Origin: Paucibacter aquatile
GTDB taxonomy: Bacteria > Pseudomonadota > Gammaproteobacteria > Burkholderiales > Burkholderiaceae_C
DNA: 64,000 bases
Assembly: GCF_002885975.1 (NCBI RefSeq)
Contig: NZ_POSP01000004.1
Coordinates: forward strand, 434,001-498,000
Direction: 5' to 3'
Below the pieces are notes generated by a model. It did no database searches. It worked only from the letters and a program-made list of their open reading frames with translations, and was not told where the DNA came from. How positions within the stretch are numbered: position 1 is the stretch's first letter; every line of letters begins with the position of its first letter. Below are positions 54,535-63,820 of this stretch, piece after piece. A program made the translations under genes and the position numbers.

Positions 54535-54553
54535 GCCTGAAGCACAGGCTTTT
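54535..54553 (+). terminator. Short hairpin with T-run after the Trp-rich gene
   Basis: GCCTG and CAGGC form a 5-bp stem around 5 nt, followed by four T residues. Short but correctly placed 10 bp after the stop. Confidence 0.4.
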
Positions 54554-54736
54554 CTTGCCCTTCTGCGGGCGTCGGTCAGGCCCTTGAGCCGGCCGCGTCA
54601 ATGGCGCCGCACTCCGTGATGCGAGCCGCGAGCTGTGCCCCTCTCGCGACGGTTTCGAGCCCGCATCCGCCTCAGCACAAGCGACTTGCGCCGCTCCAAT
54701 CCACCTGTCTTGTTCAGCACTTGCACCGCAGCGACC

Positions 54737-56944
54737 ATGCCGCCAGTTCCAGATTTCTCGCCAGCCAAAGCACGGGCTTCGTTTCGCGGTCTGTGGCTGA
54801 TGATCGCCGGCGTGGCCGCGCTGATCATCGTCGTGCTGGCTCTGCTCAAGCTGCAGCGTGAGCGTCCCGTCGCGCCCGTTGAGGCGCCGTCGGCGCCGGC
54901 TGCTGCTGTGGAGCTCGCAGCCCCGCCAGCCCCGGCCCTGCCTCCGCCCAGCGAGTTTGCCGCGGCCACTCGCCTGGATCTACTGGCCGGCGATGGCCAT
55001 GCCGGCTTGCGCGATGGCCCGCGCGCACAGGCGCGGTTTGCCGATCCTTACGGCATCGCCGTCGATGCGGCCGGCGTGATCTATATCAGCGATGGCGGCG
55101 ACAGCAACCGCATCCGGCGCTTGCGTCCCGACGGGCAGGTGGACAGCCTCAGCGGCGGCGTCGAGGGCTTTCGTGACGGCCCCTTGGCCGAGGCTGCGTT
55201 CCACACCCCTTCGGGCCTGGCGGTCGATGCGCAGGGCAATCTCTTTGTCGCCGACACCGGCAACCATGCCATCCGCAAGATCAGCCCCCAGGGTCAGGTC
55301 AGCACCGTGGCCGGCAATGGCCAGCCGGGCTTTCGCGATGGCCCGGCCGAGCAGGCCCGCTTCAACGGCCCACTGGGCGTGGCGGTCGGGCGCGATGGCT
55401 CGGTCTATGTGGCGGACAGCTACAACGACCGCATTCGTGTCATCAGCCCTGCAGGGCAGGTGCGCACCTTGGCCGGCAGCGCCTGGCCGGGCGATCAGGA
55501 TGGACCGGGCGCCAAGGCGCGCTTTGACACGCCGACTGCCCTGGTCGTGGACGAACAGGATCGCGTCTGGGTGCTGGACAGCCGCAATGACGCAGTGCGC
55601 CTGGTGCAGCCGGACGGCACGGTCAGCACCTTTGTACGCGGCGATGACGAGGACGAAGACGAGCTGCTGCGTCGTCCCTTGAGTCTGACGCGCAGCCACG
55701 ACGGCTACCTTTACGTTGGTGTGCTGCGCCGGGGTGCCTTGCTGCAGATCGCGCCGGATGGCCGCGTGCACCGCCTCAGCGGCGGCCCGCAGGCTCATCT
55801 GTCTCGACCGGCTGCCCTGGCGCTGACGCCTCGCGGTGAGCTCTTGGTCACCGATGCGGCCTCGTTTCGCATCCATCGCTTGAGCTGGGGGCAGGGCGAG
55901 CCGGAAGACGCCAGCACCGCGCCGCGCGCCGATGTCGGACCTGCGCCCGATCTGGCCTTGCCGCGCACCGAAGGGCGTTGGCCCTTGTTGCCGCAGCACA
56001 GCTGGCACGAGGTGGTGGGCACACCTGGCGAGGTCCGAGGGCGCCGTGGCGGTGATGCGCGTGACCATCTGCATGAGGGTTTGGATGTGAAGGGCGATGT
56101 CGGCGAGCTGGTGGTGGCCATGGCCGATGCCAAGGTCAGCAGCCCGCTGGCCAACTGGGCCTACGGCAGCAATGCCGAGGGCCTGTCTCTGGATCGTCTG
56201 GCCTACATCCACATCCGGGTGGGGCGTGACAAGCGGGGACAGCTGCTCAACGGCCGTCAGTTCCAACTGGTGCTCGATGCGGCGGGCCGGCCCGAGCGCA
56301 TCCGGGTTCGTCGCGGCACGCGCTTCGCCGCGGGCGATGCGCTGGGCTCGATCAATCCCATGGCCCATGTGCACATCAATTTGGGCACGGGCGGCTACCA
56401 CCGCAACCCCTTGCAACTGGGCTTTGCCGGTTTCAGCGACCAGCAGCCGCCCTTGATCGAGGGCATCGAGGTCTTTGATGCTGCGGGGCGGCGCTTGCGG
56501 CAGCTGGAGCAGGGGCGTCTGCGTCTGCCTGCCGATTGGCGTGAGCTGCAGTTTGTGGTCGATGCCTGGGACCAGGTCGATGGCAATGAGGAGCGCCGCC
56601 GCCTGGGCCTGCACAGCCTGGGCTACCAGCTGCTGCACGAGGATGGCCGACCGGTCGCTGGTTTCGAGCAGCCGCGCATGACGCTGGATTTCAGCCGCCT
56701 GCCGGTGGACGACAGGGCGGTCAAGCAGGCCTATGCCGCGCGCAGCGGAGTGACCGTGCATGGCAGCGCCTTCACGCGCTTTCGCTACCAGCTGGGGGCG
56801 CAGGTGCGCGATGGGCTCAGTTCGCCCTCAGCGCTGCTGGATGCGCCCTTGCCGCCGGGGGATTACCTGCTTCGTGTGATCGCGCGCGACCAGCAGGGCA
56901 ATGAGGCGTTGCTGCGTCGCGATCTGGCCTTGAGGGGCCGTTGA
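54737..56944 (+). CDS. NHL propeller fused to M23/LytM-like peptidase domain
   Basis: This 735-residue protein has one membrane helix near the N-terminus (about 18-38), a Pro/Ala linker, and an NHL-type beta-propeller (about 78-385) made of blades with GIAVD...NLFVADTGNHAIRK. Residues about 420-555 look like an M23 peptidase domain: H446 and D450 in HEGLDVKGDVGELVVAMAD, H492, and H544/H546 in AHVHINLG, which is the normal metal and catalytic set, here with an insert. The last 180 residues look Ig-like or beta-rich. The predicted site is the periplasm, anchored in the inner membrane. The NHL part is clear; the M23 part is inferred from motifs. No close relative is known to me. Confidence 0.78.
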   Translation: MPPVPDFSPAKARASFRGLWLMIAGVAALIIVVLALLKLQRERPVAPVEAPSAPAAAVELAAPPAPALPPPSEFAAATRLDLLAGDGHAGLRDGPRAQARFADPYGIAVDAAGVIYISDGGDSNRIRRLRPDGQVDSLSGGVEGFRDGPLAEAAFHTPSGLAVDAQGNLFVADTGNHAIRKISPQGQVSTVAGNGQPGFRDGPAEQARFNGPLGVAVGRDGSVYVADSYNDRIRVISPAGQVRTLAGSAWPGDQDGPGAKARFDTPTALVVDEQDRVWVLDSRNDAVRLVQPDGTVSTFVRGDDEDEDELLRRPLSLTRSHDGYLYVGVLRRGALLQIAPDGRVHRLSGGPQAHLSRPAALALTPRGELLVTDAASFRIHRLSWGQGEPEDASTAPRADVGPAPDLALPRTEGRWPLLPQHSWHEVVGTPGEVRGRRGGDARDHLHEGLDVKGDVGELVVAMADAKVSSPLANWAYGSNAEGLSLDRLAYIHIRVGRDKRGQLLNGRQFQLVLDAAGRPERIRVRRGTRFAAGDALGSINPMAHVHINLGTGGYHRNPLQLGFAGFSDQQPPLIEGIEVFDAAGRRLRQLEQGRLRLPADWRELQFVVDAWDQVDGNEERRRLGLHSLGYQLLHEDGRPVAGFEQPRMTLDFSRLPVDDRAVKQAYAARSGVTVHGSAFTRFRYQLGAQVRDGLSSPSALLDAPLPPGDYLLRVIARDQQGNEALLRRDLALRGR

Positions 56945-56962
56945 CTGAGTGCAGTCAGGATT

Positions 56963-57715
56963 TCAGACCAGGCCCTGCTTGCTCGCCAGCACAGCGGCTT
57001 CGGCGCGGCTGGACACATTGAGCTTCTTGTAGATGCTCTTGATGTGGTCGTTGACCGTGAACCACTTGATGCCCATCAGGTTGGCGATTTCCTTGATGGT
57101 GAAGCCTTTGCTGAGGTAGGTGAGGACTTCGCTTTCGCGCGGAGTCAGCCGTTCCCATTCGGGCGGTGGGTCGAGCACCACGCCGCGCCCGTTGCCGAAG
57201 GTGCTGTGCACCCCGGAGGACGACAAGGTGCCGAAGCCCGAATTCAGGGCCATGGGGCCGCTGTCGCCGCTGGAGTTGGGGCGGAAGTGTGAGAGCAGGC
57301 GGCGCGCAATCGCCGGTGACAGCGGCGGCTGGCCCTTGACGATGCGTTGCAGCTCTTCGACCAGCACCTCGAAGCGGTCTTCCTTCAGCAAATAGCCGTC
57401 GGCACCGCATTGCAGGGCGGGGAAGAGATGGTCATCGTCCGAGTAGAGGGTGGTGACGATCTTCAGCGCCGGCGATCCGGCCATCTCGGCCAGCAGCTCC
57501 ATGCCGTTGCCATCGGGTAACTCCAGATCCACCAGCACCAGGCGGAAACTAGCCTCCGGGTCGCTCTGGTTCAGCTGGCTGATATGGCGGCGCGCGCCTT
57601 CCAGGTCGCCGGCTTCGGAGATGTCCATGGGATCGCTGAAGCTCTCGCGCACCACGCGGCAGAGAAAGCTCCGGGCAACCGGGTTGTCTTCAATGATCAG
57701 TACTTTGACGGCCAT
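56963..57715 (-). CDS. LuxR/NarL-type response regulator
   Basis: This 250-residue protein has a receiver domain (about 1-125) with phospho-acceptor D63 in LVDLELPDGNG, a Ser/Gly-rich linker longer than usual (about 148-180), and a C-terminal LuxR helix-turn-helix (LTPRESEVLTYLSKG, then IKWFTVNDHIKSIYKKL). No histidine kinase gene is adjacent, so it is an orphan here. It is divergent from surE. Confidence 0.92.
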   Translation of the reverse strand: MAVKVLIIEDNPVARSFLCRVVRESFSDPMDISEAGDLEGARRHISQLNQSDPEASFRLVLVDLELPDGNGMELLAEMAGSPALKIVTTLYSDDDHLFPALQCGADGYLLKEDRFEVLVEELQRIVKGQPPLSPAIARRLLSHFRPNSSGDSGPMALNSGFGTLSSSGVHSTFGNGRGVVLDPPPEWERLTPRESEVLTYLSKGFTIKEIANLMGIKWFTVNDHIKSIYKKLNVSSRAEAAVLASKQGLV

Positions 57716-57962
57716 AGTGAGAAGGTCAGCACAAATTCCATCCTAGCGCACAACCGCCACCCGAAGCCGTCGCGGAGACAGCTGTTTACACATCCCGGCT
57801 CGGCTGTTGTCCGAGCGCTGCGTCACAAGCTAGGGAATCCACGGAGGGCGGAGACACGGCGCCCGCTGGCCTGCGCGTCGGGATGCTGCCGTGGCCTCCG
57901 ACTGGGACATGGTGTGCCACTGGGGCAGGGTTGCGGAAGGGGTGGGCGAGTCTCTGCTTGCC

Positions 57963-57968
57963 TACAAT
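57963..57968 (+). promoter_or_regulatory. Possible -10 box placing surE near-leaderless
   Basis: TACAAT lies 7 bp before the surE ATG, and no Shine-Dalgarno is visible. If this hexamer is used, transcription would begin at or next to the start codon. A convincing -35 is not seen. Confidence 0.35.
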
Positions 57969-57975
57969 GCCGCCC

Positions 57976-58725
57976 ATGCGCATATTGATCGCCAATGATG
58001 ATGGTTACCTGGCGCCGGGGCTGCATGCGCTGGTCAAGGCTTGTGATGGTCTGGGGCAGATCGAAGTCATCGCCCCCGAGCAGAACGCCAGCGGCACCTC
58101 GAACTCGCTGACTCTGGGTCGCCCGCTGTCCGTCTACACCGCCAGCAACGGTTTTCGCTATGTCAACGGCACGCCCTCGGACTGCGTCCACGTGGCCCTG
58201 ACCGGCTTGCTGGACTACAAGCCCGATCTGGTGCTTTCGGGCATCAATAATGGCGCCAATATGGGCGACGACACCCTGTATTCCGGCACCGTGGCCGCCG
58301 CCACCGAGGGCTTCCTGTTCGGCATCCCCTCGATCGCCTTTTCCCAGGTCGACAAAGGTTGGGGCCATCTCGATGCTGCGGCAGCGCTGGCGCGCCAGGT
58401 GGTCGAGCAGGTGCTGGCCGGCGGCCTGGGCTCGGCCTTCTTGCTCAATGTGAACATTCCGAACCGGGCGGATGCCTGCGATCTGCCGCGGCGTGTCACC
58501 CGCCTGGGCCGGCGTCATGCCAGCGAGCCAGTGATCAAGCAGATGAGCCCGCGTGGCGAGCCGATCTACTGGATCGGCCCTGCTGGCGATGCGCGTGAAG
58601 CGGGCGAGGGCACCGATTTCCACGCCACCGCGAACGGCATGGTCTCCCTGACACCGCTGCAGGTGGATTTGACCCACCATGCGGCCTTGGGTGCATGGGC
58701 GCAGCGCATGGACCGGCCGGCATGA
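57976..58725 (+). CDS. surE: 5'/3'-nucleotidase SurE
   Basis: This 249-residue stress-survival phosphatase has the N-terminal metal-binding ILIANDDGY (D8, D9), the GTPSDCVHVAL segment and SGINNGANMGDDTLYSGTVAAA, cut short here by family variation. It removes phosphate from nucleoside 5'- and 3'-monophosphates. It heads the surE-pcm-nlpD-rpoS cluster; its stop overlaps pcm by 4 bp (ATGA). Confidence 0.95.
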   Translation: MRILIANDDGYLAPGLHALVKACDGLGQIEVIAPEQNASGTSNSLTLGRPLSVYTASNGFRYVNGTPSDCVHVALTGLLDYKPDLVLSGINNGANMGDDTLYSGTVAAATEGFLFGIPSIAFSQVDKGWGHLDAAAALARQVVEQVLAGGLGSAFLLNVNIPNRADACDLPRRVTRLGRRHASEPVIKQMSPRGEPIYWIGPAGDAREAGEGTDFHATANGMVSLTPLQVDLTHHAALGAWAQRMDRPA

Positions 58726-59579
58726 GCAACAGCGGCAGCGACGGTAAACCCGTGGTTCGTGCGTCACGATTCCCTCTGCCCTTGGGTAAGGTGGGCGGGG
58801 CCAATGCCAGCGTGGGCGGCGGTGTGGCGCGTGAAGTGCTGATGCCGCAGCGCCATTTGCGCGAAGCGGCGCTGGATGCGGCGCGCCAGCTGGCGCCCAG
58901 CGGGCTCGGCCTGGATTCGGCCAAGGTGCGCCAGCGCATGGTGCTGCGTTTGCGCCGCGACGGCTTGCACGATGAGCGCGTGCTGGAAGCCCTGTCGCGC
59001 GTGCCGCGCCATGAGTTCGTGGACAGCGCCCTGGCCATCCAGGCCTACGAAGACACCAGCCTGCCCATCGGTCACGAGCAAACCATTTCCAAGCCCTCGG
59101 TCGTGGGTCGCATGATCGCCATGCTCTTCGGCGGTCAGTCGGCCAGCCAGCGCGGCCATCTCGGCCGCACGCTGGAGATTGGCACGGGCTGTGGCTACCA
59201 GGCGGCGGTGCTGGCCTTGCTCTCGCAAAGCCTGGTGTCGATCGAGCGTCTCAAGCCCTTGCACGACAAGGCGCGCAGCAATCTGGCACCGCTGCATCTG
59301 CCCCAGGTGCGCCTGATTTACGGCGACGGCCGGCTCGGTGCGCCGGGCGCGGCGCCCTTCGACAGCATCGTCGCCGCGGCTGGTGGTGATGACATCCCGG
59401 GCGCCTGGCTGGAGCAATTGGCGCCGGGTGGCCGCCTGATCGCGCCCATGGCCGCGCCGGGGGGGCGGGGTCAGGTCTTGGTGAGAGTGGATCATCTGCT
59501 GGAAAACGGCCGCAGTCGCTTTGTGCGCACAGAGCACGAGGCAGTGCTCTTCGTGCCTCTAAAATCCGGCGTCATGTGA
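58722..59579 (+). CDS. pcm: Protein-L-isoaspartate O-methyltransferase
   Basis: This 285-residue repair enzyme methylates isoaspartyl residues in damaged proteins. The core has RVPRHEFVDSALAIQAYED, SLPIGHEQTISKPSVV and the SAM motif LEIGTGCGYQAAVLA. It is about 75 residues longer than E. coli Pcm because of a Gly/Ala-rich N-terminal extension. Translationally coupled to surE. Confidence 0.93.
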   Translation: MSNSGSDGKPVVRASRFPLPLGKVGGANASVGGGVAREVLMPQRHLREAALDAARQLAPSGLGLDSAKVRQRMVLRLRRDGLHDERVLEALSRVPRHEFVDSALAIQAYEDTSLPIGHEQTISKPSVVGRMIAMLFGGQSASQRGHLGRTLEIGTGCGYQAAVLALLSQSLVSIERLKPLHDKARSNLAPLHLPQVRLIYGDGRLGAPGAAPFDSIVAAAGGDDIPGAWLEQLAPGGRLIAPMAAPGGRGQVLVRVDHLLENGRSRFVRTEHEAVLFVPLKSGVM

Positions 59580-59679
59580 GGCGGCCTTCGGTCGGCCTCG
59601 CCCCTTTTGGACTCCGGCTTTGAATGAATGTGTGAATGAAGGCCGGAGCCTTCCAACGCACCAGCCCCGACAGCGACGC

Positions 59680-60606
59680 ATGCAACCGACATTTCATCCT
59701 TCCATCAAGCTCTTGCTGGCCTGCGGCCTGCTTTCCTTGACGGCTTGCGGCACCAGCCTGAATCGTGCGCCGGTGGAAGAGCGACCGGTGGGCGGCAGCG
59801 TCAAGCCGGCGCCCACTGCGCCCGTGGCCCCGACGCCGAGCAGCGCTCCGACGGCCGAAGCCAAGCCCCTGCCCGGCGCCGAGAACGCCGGCAAGCCCGG
59901 CTACTACACCGTCAAACCCGGTGACACCCTGATCCGCATCGCCCTCGATAACGGCCAGAACTGGCGGGACCTGAGCAAGTGGAACAACCTCGACAAGCCC
60001 AATCTGATCGAGGTGGGTCAGGTCTTGCGCGTGCTGCCGCCTGGCGTCGATGCCGGCAGCGTGGCGGCCCGCCCCGTGAGCACGGCCAAGGTGGAAACCC
60101 GCCCGCTGGACAGCAAGCCCAATGCCGGTGCGGCCTCGGCTCCCACGGCGGCGGATAAGTCCGCCTCGGCTGCTTCCAGCTCGGCTTCGGCTGCGTCCGC
60201 AGCTGCGTCGGGTACCGTGGCCAGCCGAGACAACGACGAGGATCCTGCTTGGGCTTGGCCGACCAGCACGGCTGTGGGGGCGGGCTTTGACGAGCAGCGC
60301 AACAAGGGTCTGGCCTTCTTCGGCAAGCCGGGGGATGCGGTGCTGGCGGCTGCCGATGGCCGCGTGGTCTACGCAGGCTCGGGCTTGCGCGGCTACGGCA
60401 ATCTGGTCATCATCAAGCACAACGCGACCTACCTGACGGCCTACGCACACAACCAAACCCTGCTGGTCAAAGAAGACCAGGCCGTGCGCAAGGGACAGAA
60501 GATCGCGGAAATGGGGTCCAGCGACGCCGAGCAGGTGAAACTGCATTTCGAGGTGCGCAAGCTGGGCAAGCCGATCGACCCTGCCAAGGTCCTGCCCGCT
60601 CGCTAG
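59680..60606 (+). CDS. nlpD: NlpD-like LysM/M23 lipoprotein
   Basis: This 308-residue envelope lipoprotein has a lipobox LTAC (C23), a Pro/Ala linker, a LysM domain binding peptidoglycan (about 73-122: YYTVKPGDTLIRIA), an Ala/Ser linker, and a C-terminal LytM domain. In the latter the metal ligands of the first motif are lost (GLAFFGKPGDAVLAAADG in place of H-x3-D), as in NlpD proteins that activate the amidase AmiC rather than cut the wall. It lies directly upstream of rpoS, as in many proteobacteria, and may carry an rpoS promoter. Confidence 0.92.
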   Translation: MQPTFHPSIKLLLACGLLSLTACGTSLNRAPVEERPVGGSVKPAPTAPVAPTPSSAPTAEAKPLPGAENAGKPGYYTVKPGDTLIRIALDNGQNWRDLSKWNNLDKPNLIEVGQVLRVLPPGVDAGSVAARPVSTAKVETRPLDSKPNAGAASAPTAADKSASAASSSASAASAAASGTVASRDNDEDPAWAWPTSTAVGAGFDEQRNKGLAFFGKPGDAVLAAADGRVVYAGSGLRGYGNLVIIKHNATYLTAYAHNQTLLVKEDQAVRKGQKIAEMGSSDAEQVKLHFEVRKLGKPIDPAKVLPAR

Positions 60607-60643
60607 CCTGATCTCGGGCTGGCGCGTTCGATGTGAGCCCGCC

Positions 60644-61666
60644 ATGAAACGCAGCCCGTCCTCGCCATCGTCTCTGTCCCATTCGCTGCCGCTGGCGGCG
60701 GGATTGGCGGGGCAGGCCGCGGGCTCGATCTCTGATGCTCGCGAGCGCGCTGCCGACGAAGCCGAAGACGAAGTGGCCGGCCTGAATGGCCGCCTCAACA
60801 CCGGCAGCGATCTGGAAGTGGGCAATGCGCTGCAGGCCTATCTGCGCGACATCCGCCGCACACCTTTGCTGAGCCCGCAGCAAGAGTTCGAGACCGCCCA
60901 GCGCGCACGTGCCGGTGATTTCGCGGCCCGCCAGTCCATGATCGAGCACAACCTGCGCTTGGTCGTTTCCATCGCCAAGAACTACCTGGGCCGCGGCCTG
61001 CCGCTCAGCGACCTGATCGAAGACGGCAATCTCGGCCTCATGCATGCCATCGGCAAGTTCGAGCCCGAGCGTGGCTTTCGTTTCTCCACCTACGCCAGCT
61101 GGTGGATACGCCAGAGCATTGAGAGTGCCTTGATGCACCAGGCCCGCCTGGTGCGCCTGCCGGTGCACATCGTGCGGGAACTCAACCATGTGCTGAAGGC
61201 GCGGCGGGCACTCGAAGCCGTGCAGAGCCAGAATGGCGGCGCCGGCCAGGTGCGGGCCGAAGACATCGCCGCTGCGCTGGGTCGGCCCTTGGCCGAGGTG
61301 TCCGAGTTGCTGGCCTATGCCGAGCTGCCCAGCTCGCTCGATGCGCCGGTCGATCGCAACGGCGAGGGCGGCGAATCGATGATGGACCTGGTGGCCGATG
61401 AGCAGACCATCGATCCGCTGGGCTTGCGCCTCAGCCATGAGCTGGACGAGCTGCTGCGCCACGGCATGTCGGCCTTGAACGAGCGAGAGCGCGAGGTCTT
61501 GGCAGGCCGCTTTGGTCTGTTCGACCGCGAGCCCGAAACCCTCGATGTGCTGGCCGTGCGGCTCAAGCTCACGCGCGAGCGCATCCGCCAGATCCAGATC
61601 GAAGCGCTGGCCAAGCTCAAGCGCAACATGATGCGCCACGGCATCGACCGCGACTCCATCTTCTGA
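60644..61666 (+). CDS. rpoS: RNA polymerase sigma factor RpoS
   Basis: This 340-residue stationary-phase and general-stress sigma factor has region 1.2 (ALQAYLRDIRRTPLLS), region 2 (NLRLVVSIAKNYLGRGL, FSTYASWWIRQSI), region 3 and region 4 (LKLTRERIRQIQIEAL). A polar N-terminal extension of about 55 residues precedes the conserved part. Position after nlpD supports the assignment over RpoD or RpoH. Confidence 0.95.
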   Translation: MKRSPSSPSSLSHSLPLAAGLAGQAAGSISDARERAADEAEDEVAGLNGRLNTGSDLEVGNALQAYLRDIRRTPLLSPQQEFETAQRARAGDFAARQSMIEHNLRLVVSIAKNYLGRGLPLSDLIEDGNLGLMHAIGKFEPERGFRFSTYASWWIRQSIESALMHQARLVRLPVHIVRELNHVLKARRALEAVQSQNGGAGQVRAEDIAAALGRPLAEVSELLAYAELPSSLDAPVDRNGEGGESMMDLVADEQTIDPLGLRLSHELDELLRHGMSALNEREREVLAGRFGLFDREPETLDVLAVRLKLTRERIRQIQIEALAKLKRNMMRHGIDRDSIF

Positions 61667-61696
61667 GTGGCCGGTCGGCCCGTCGCGGCGCGCGGC

Positions 61697-61702
61697 GATA
61701 AT
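61697..61702 (+). promoter_or_regulatory. Possible -10 box placing rlmD near-leaderless
   Basis: GATAAT lies 6 bp before the rlmD ATG with no Shine-Dalgarno between, the same arrangement as at surE. The -35 region is not clear. Confidence 0.35.
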
Positions 61703-61708
61703 TGCGGC

Positions 61709-63064
61709 ATGAGTCAAGAAACAGAATGGCTGACGGTCGAATCGATTGACCTGGATGCCCAGGGCGTGGCCCACAAGGAAGACGGCAAGGTGGTGTTCAT
61801 CGAAGGCGCCTTGCCGGGTGAACAGGTCCAGGTCAGCACCGGCCGCAAGAAGAACAACTGGGAGCAGGGCACGATGACAGCCATGCGGCGCGAGAGCGCC
61901 CAGCGCGTCACGCCCGGCTGCCCGCACTTCGGTCTCCATGCTGGCGCCTGCGGGGGCTGCAAGATGCAGCATCTGCACGCTGGTGCCCAGGTTGCCGTGA
62001 AGCAGCGTGTGGTGGAGGACAACCTCTGGCACCTCGGCAAGGTCAAGCCCGAGATGCTGCTGCGTCCGATCGAGGGGCCGACCTGGGGCTACCGCTACCG
62101 CGCCCGCTTTTCGGTGCGCTATGTGCCGAAGAAGGGTCAGGTCTTGATCGGCTTCCACGAGCGCAAGAGCCGCTACGTGGCCGATATGCAGGTCTGCAAG
62201 GTGGTGCCGCAGCGCGTCAGCGACCTGCTGATGCCGCTGCGCGATCTCATCGCCAGCATGGACGAGCGCGACCGCCTGCCGCAGATCGAGCTGGCCATGG
62301 GGGACGAGGTCATCGCCCTGGTGCTGCGCAACCTGAATCCCCTGTTGGAGCCGGATCGTCAGCGCCTGCGTGACTTTGCGGCGCTGCACCCCGGCGTGCA
62401 ATGGTGGTTGCAGCCCAAGGGGCCGGAGACCGTGCATCTGCTCGATGAAGGCGGCCCCGAGTTGGCCTACCGCCTGCCCGAGTTCGGCGTGGTCATGCCC
62501 TTCAAGCCCACCGATTTCACCCAGGTCAATCCGCACATCAACACCGTGCTGGTCGGTCGCGCGCTGCGCTTGCTGGCGGTGCAGCCTGATGAGCGGGTGA
62601 TCGATTGGTTTTGTGGCCTGGGCAACTTCACCTTGCCCTTGGCGACGCAGGCGCGCGAGGTCTTGGGCATCGAGGGCAGCGAGACCTTGGTGCAGCGCTC
62701 GCGCGAGAACGCCGCGCGCAATGGTCTGGCCGACAAGACCCGCTTTGTGGCCCGCAATCTGTTCGAGATGACGCCGGAACTGCTGGTGGCCGATGGCGTG
62801 GCCGACAAATGGCTGGTTGACCCGCCGCGCGACGGTGCTTTCGCCTTGGCCAAGGCGGTAGCCGATATTGCGCAGAACCCGGAGCTGGCGCCCGGCTGGA
62901 CCTTGCCCAAGCGCATCGTCTACGTGTCCTGCAACCCGTCCACACTGGCGCGCGATGCAGGTTTGCTGGTCAATGTGGCAGGCTATCGCTGCACGGCGGC
63001 CAGTGCGGTCAATATGTTCCCGCACACCTCGCATGTGGAGAGCATTGCGGTGTTCGAGCGCTGA
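61709..63064 (+). CDS. rlmD: 23S rRNA m5U1939 methyltransferase RlmD
   Basis: This 451-residue RNA methyltransferase has an N-terminal TRAM domain (about 1-60), four iron-sulfur cysteines around CPHFGLHAGACGGCKMQ, a SAM-binding domain (DWFCGLGNFTLPLA) and the catalytic cysteine in YVSCNPSTLARD. It methylates uracil 1939 in 23S rRNA. Not in operon with rpoS by spacing alone (42 bp), and has its own possible -10. A strong terminator follows. Confidence 0.92.
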   Translation: MSQETEWLTVESIDLDAQGVAHKEDGKVVFIEGALPGEQVQVSTGRKKNNWEQGTMTAMRRESAQRVTPGCPHFGLHAGACGGCKMQHLHAGAQVAVKQRVVEDNLWHLGKVKPEMLLRPIEGPTWGYRYRARFSVRYVPKKGQVLIGFHERKSRYVADMQVCKVVPQRVSDLLMPLRDLIASMDERDRLPQIELAMGDEVIALVLRNLNPLLEPDRQRLRDFAALHPGVQWWLQPKGPETVHLLDEGGPELAYRLPEFGVVMPFKPTDFTQVNPHINTVLVGRALRLLAVQPDERVIDWFCGLGNFTLPLATQAREVLGIEGSETLVQRSRENAARNGLADKTRFVARNLFEMTPELLVADGVADKWLVDPPRDGAFALAKAVADIAQNPELAPGWTLPKRIVYVSCNPSTLARDAGLLVNVAGYRCTAASAVNMFPHTSHVESIAVFER

Positions 63065-63070
63065 AATGAA

Positions 63071-63097
63071 GAAAGGGCCGTCAGGCCCTTTCGTTTC
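63071..63097. terminator. Intrinsic terminator between rlmD and the BI-1 gene
   Basis: A perfect 9-bp stem (GAAAGGGCC / GGCCCTTTC, 4-nt loop) is followed by GTTTCT on the plus strand and lies between convergent genes. Confidence 0.75.
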
Positions 63098-63124
63098 TAT
63101 GCGCCACGCAGCCGGTAGGGGGTG

Positions 63125-63820
63125 TTAGTCCCTTTCTCCGCCGAAGATGCCCAGCAGGGACAGCAGGCTCTGGAACACGTTGTAGAGGTCCAGATAGATG
63201 GCCAGGGTGGCCGAGATGTAGTTGGTCTCGCCGCCGTCCAGCACACGCTTGATGTCGTAGAGCATGAAGGCCGAGAACACGGCCATGGACAGCACCAGCA
63301 GGGTCAGCATCAGGGCCGAGGACTGCAGGAACACATTCACCACGCCGGCCACCAGCATGATGATGGCGCCCACGAACAGGAACTTGCCCATGCTGGACAA
63401 GTCGCGCTTGATCACGGTGGCCAGGCTGGCCATGGCGAAAAAGATGGCGCCCGTGCCGCCAAAGGCCGTCATGATCAGGCTGCTGCCATTCTTGAAGCCC
63501 AGCACCGCGGCCAACAGGCGCGAGAGCATCAGGCCCATGAAGAAGGTGAAGGCGAGCAGGGCGTAGACGCCGGTGCTGCTGTTCTTGGTCTTTTCCACCA
63601 GCATCATCAGGCCGAAGGCGCCGGCCATGAAGACGATCAAGCTCATGCCGGTGCCCATGCTGGCCATCAGGCCGGTGGACACGCCCACCCAGGCGCCCAG
63701 CACGGTGGGCACCATGGACAGGGCCAGCAGCCAGTAGGTGTTGCGCAGCACGCGCTGGCGCTCGGCCGCCAGGCCTTGGCCCAGGCTTGCGTTCAGTTGG
63801 GTTTGCAGGGTTTCATTCAT
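63125..63820 (-). CDS. Bax inhibitor-1/YccA family membrane protein
   Basis: This 231-residue protein of the BI-1/YccA family has seven membrane helices, the AFTFFMGLMLSRLLA segment, and a C-terminal LYDIKRVLDGGETNYISATLAIYLDL, cut here by display only, with the conserved aspartates that form the pH-sensitive calcium-leak gate in relatives. E. coli YccA binds and limits the FtsH protease. Role here inferred. The 180 bp after its start contain no gene I can call. Confidence 0.92.
   Translation of the reverse strand: MNETLQTQLNASLGQGLAAERQRVLRNTYWLLALSMVPTVLGAWVGVSTGLMASMGTGMSLIVFMAGAFGLMMLVEKTKNSSTGVYALLAFTFFMGLMLSRLLAAVLGFKNGSSLIMTAFGGTGAIFFAMASLATVIKRDLSSMGKFLFVGAIIMLVAGVVNVFLQSSALMLTLLVLSMAVFSAFMLYDIKRVLDGGETNYISATLAIYLDLYNVFQSLLSLLGIFGGERD

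Noticed and set aside
60467..63034. Very long minus-strand open frame opposite rpoS and rlmD
   Set aside because: It is antisense to well-recognised genes, resembles no family and is Gln/His/Arg-rich, as expected for a shadow frame in high-GC DNA.
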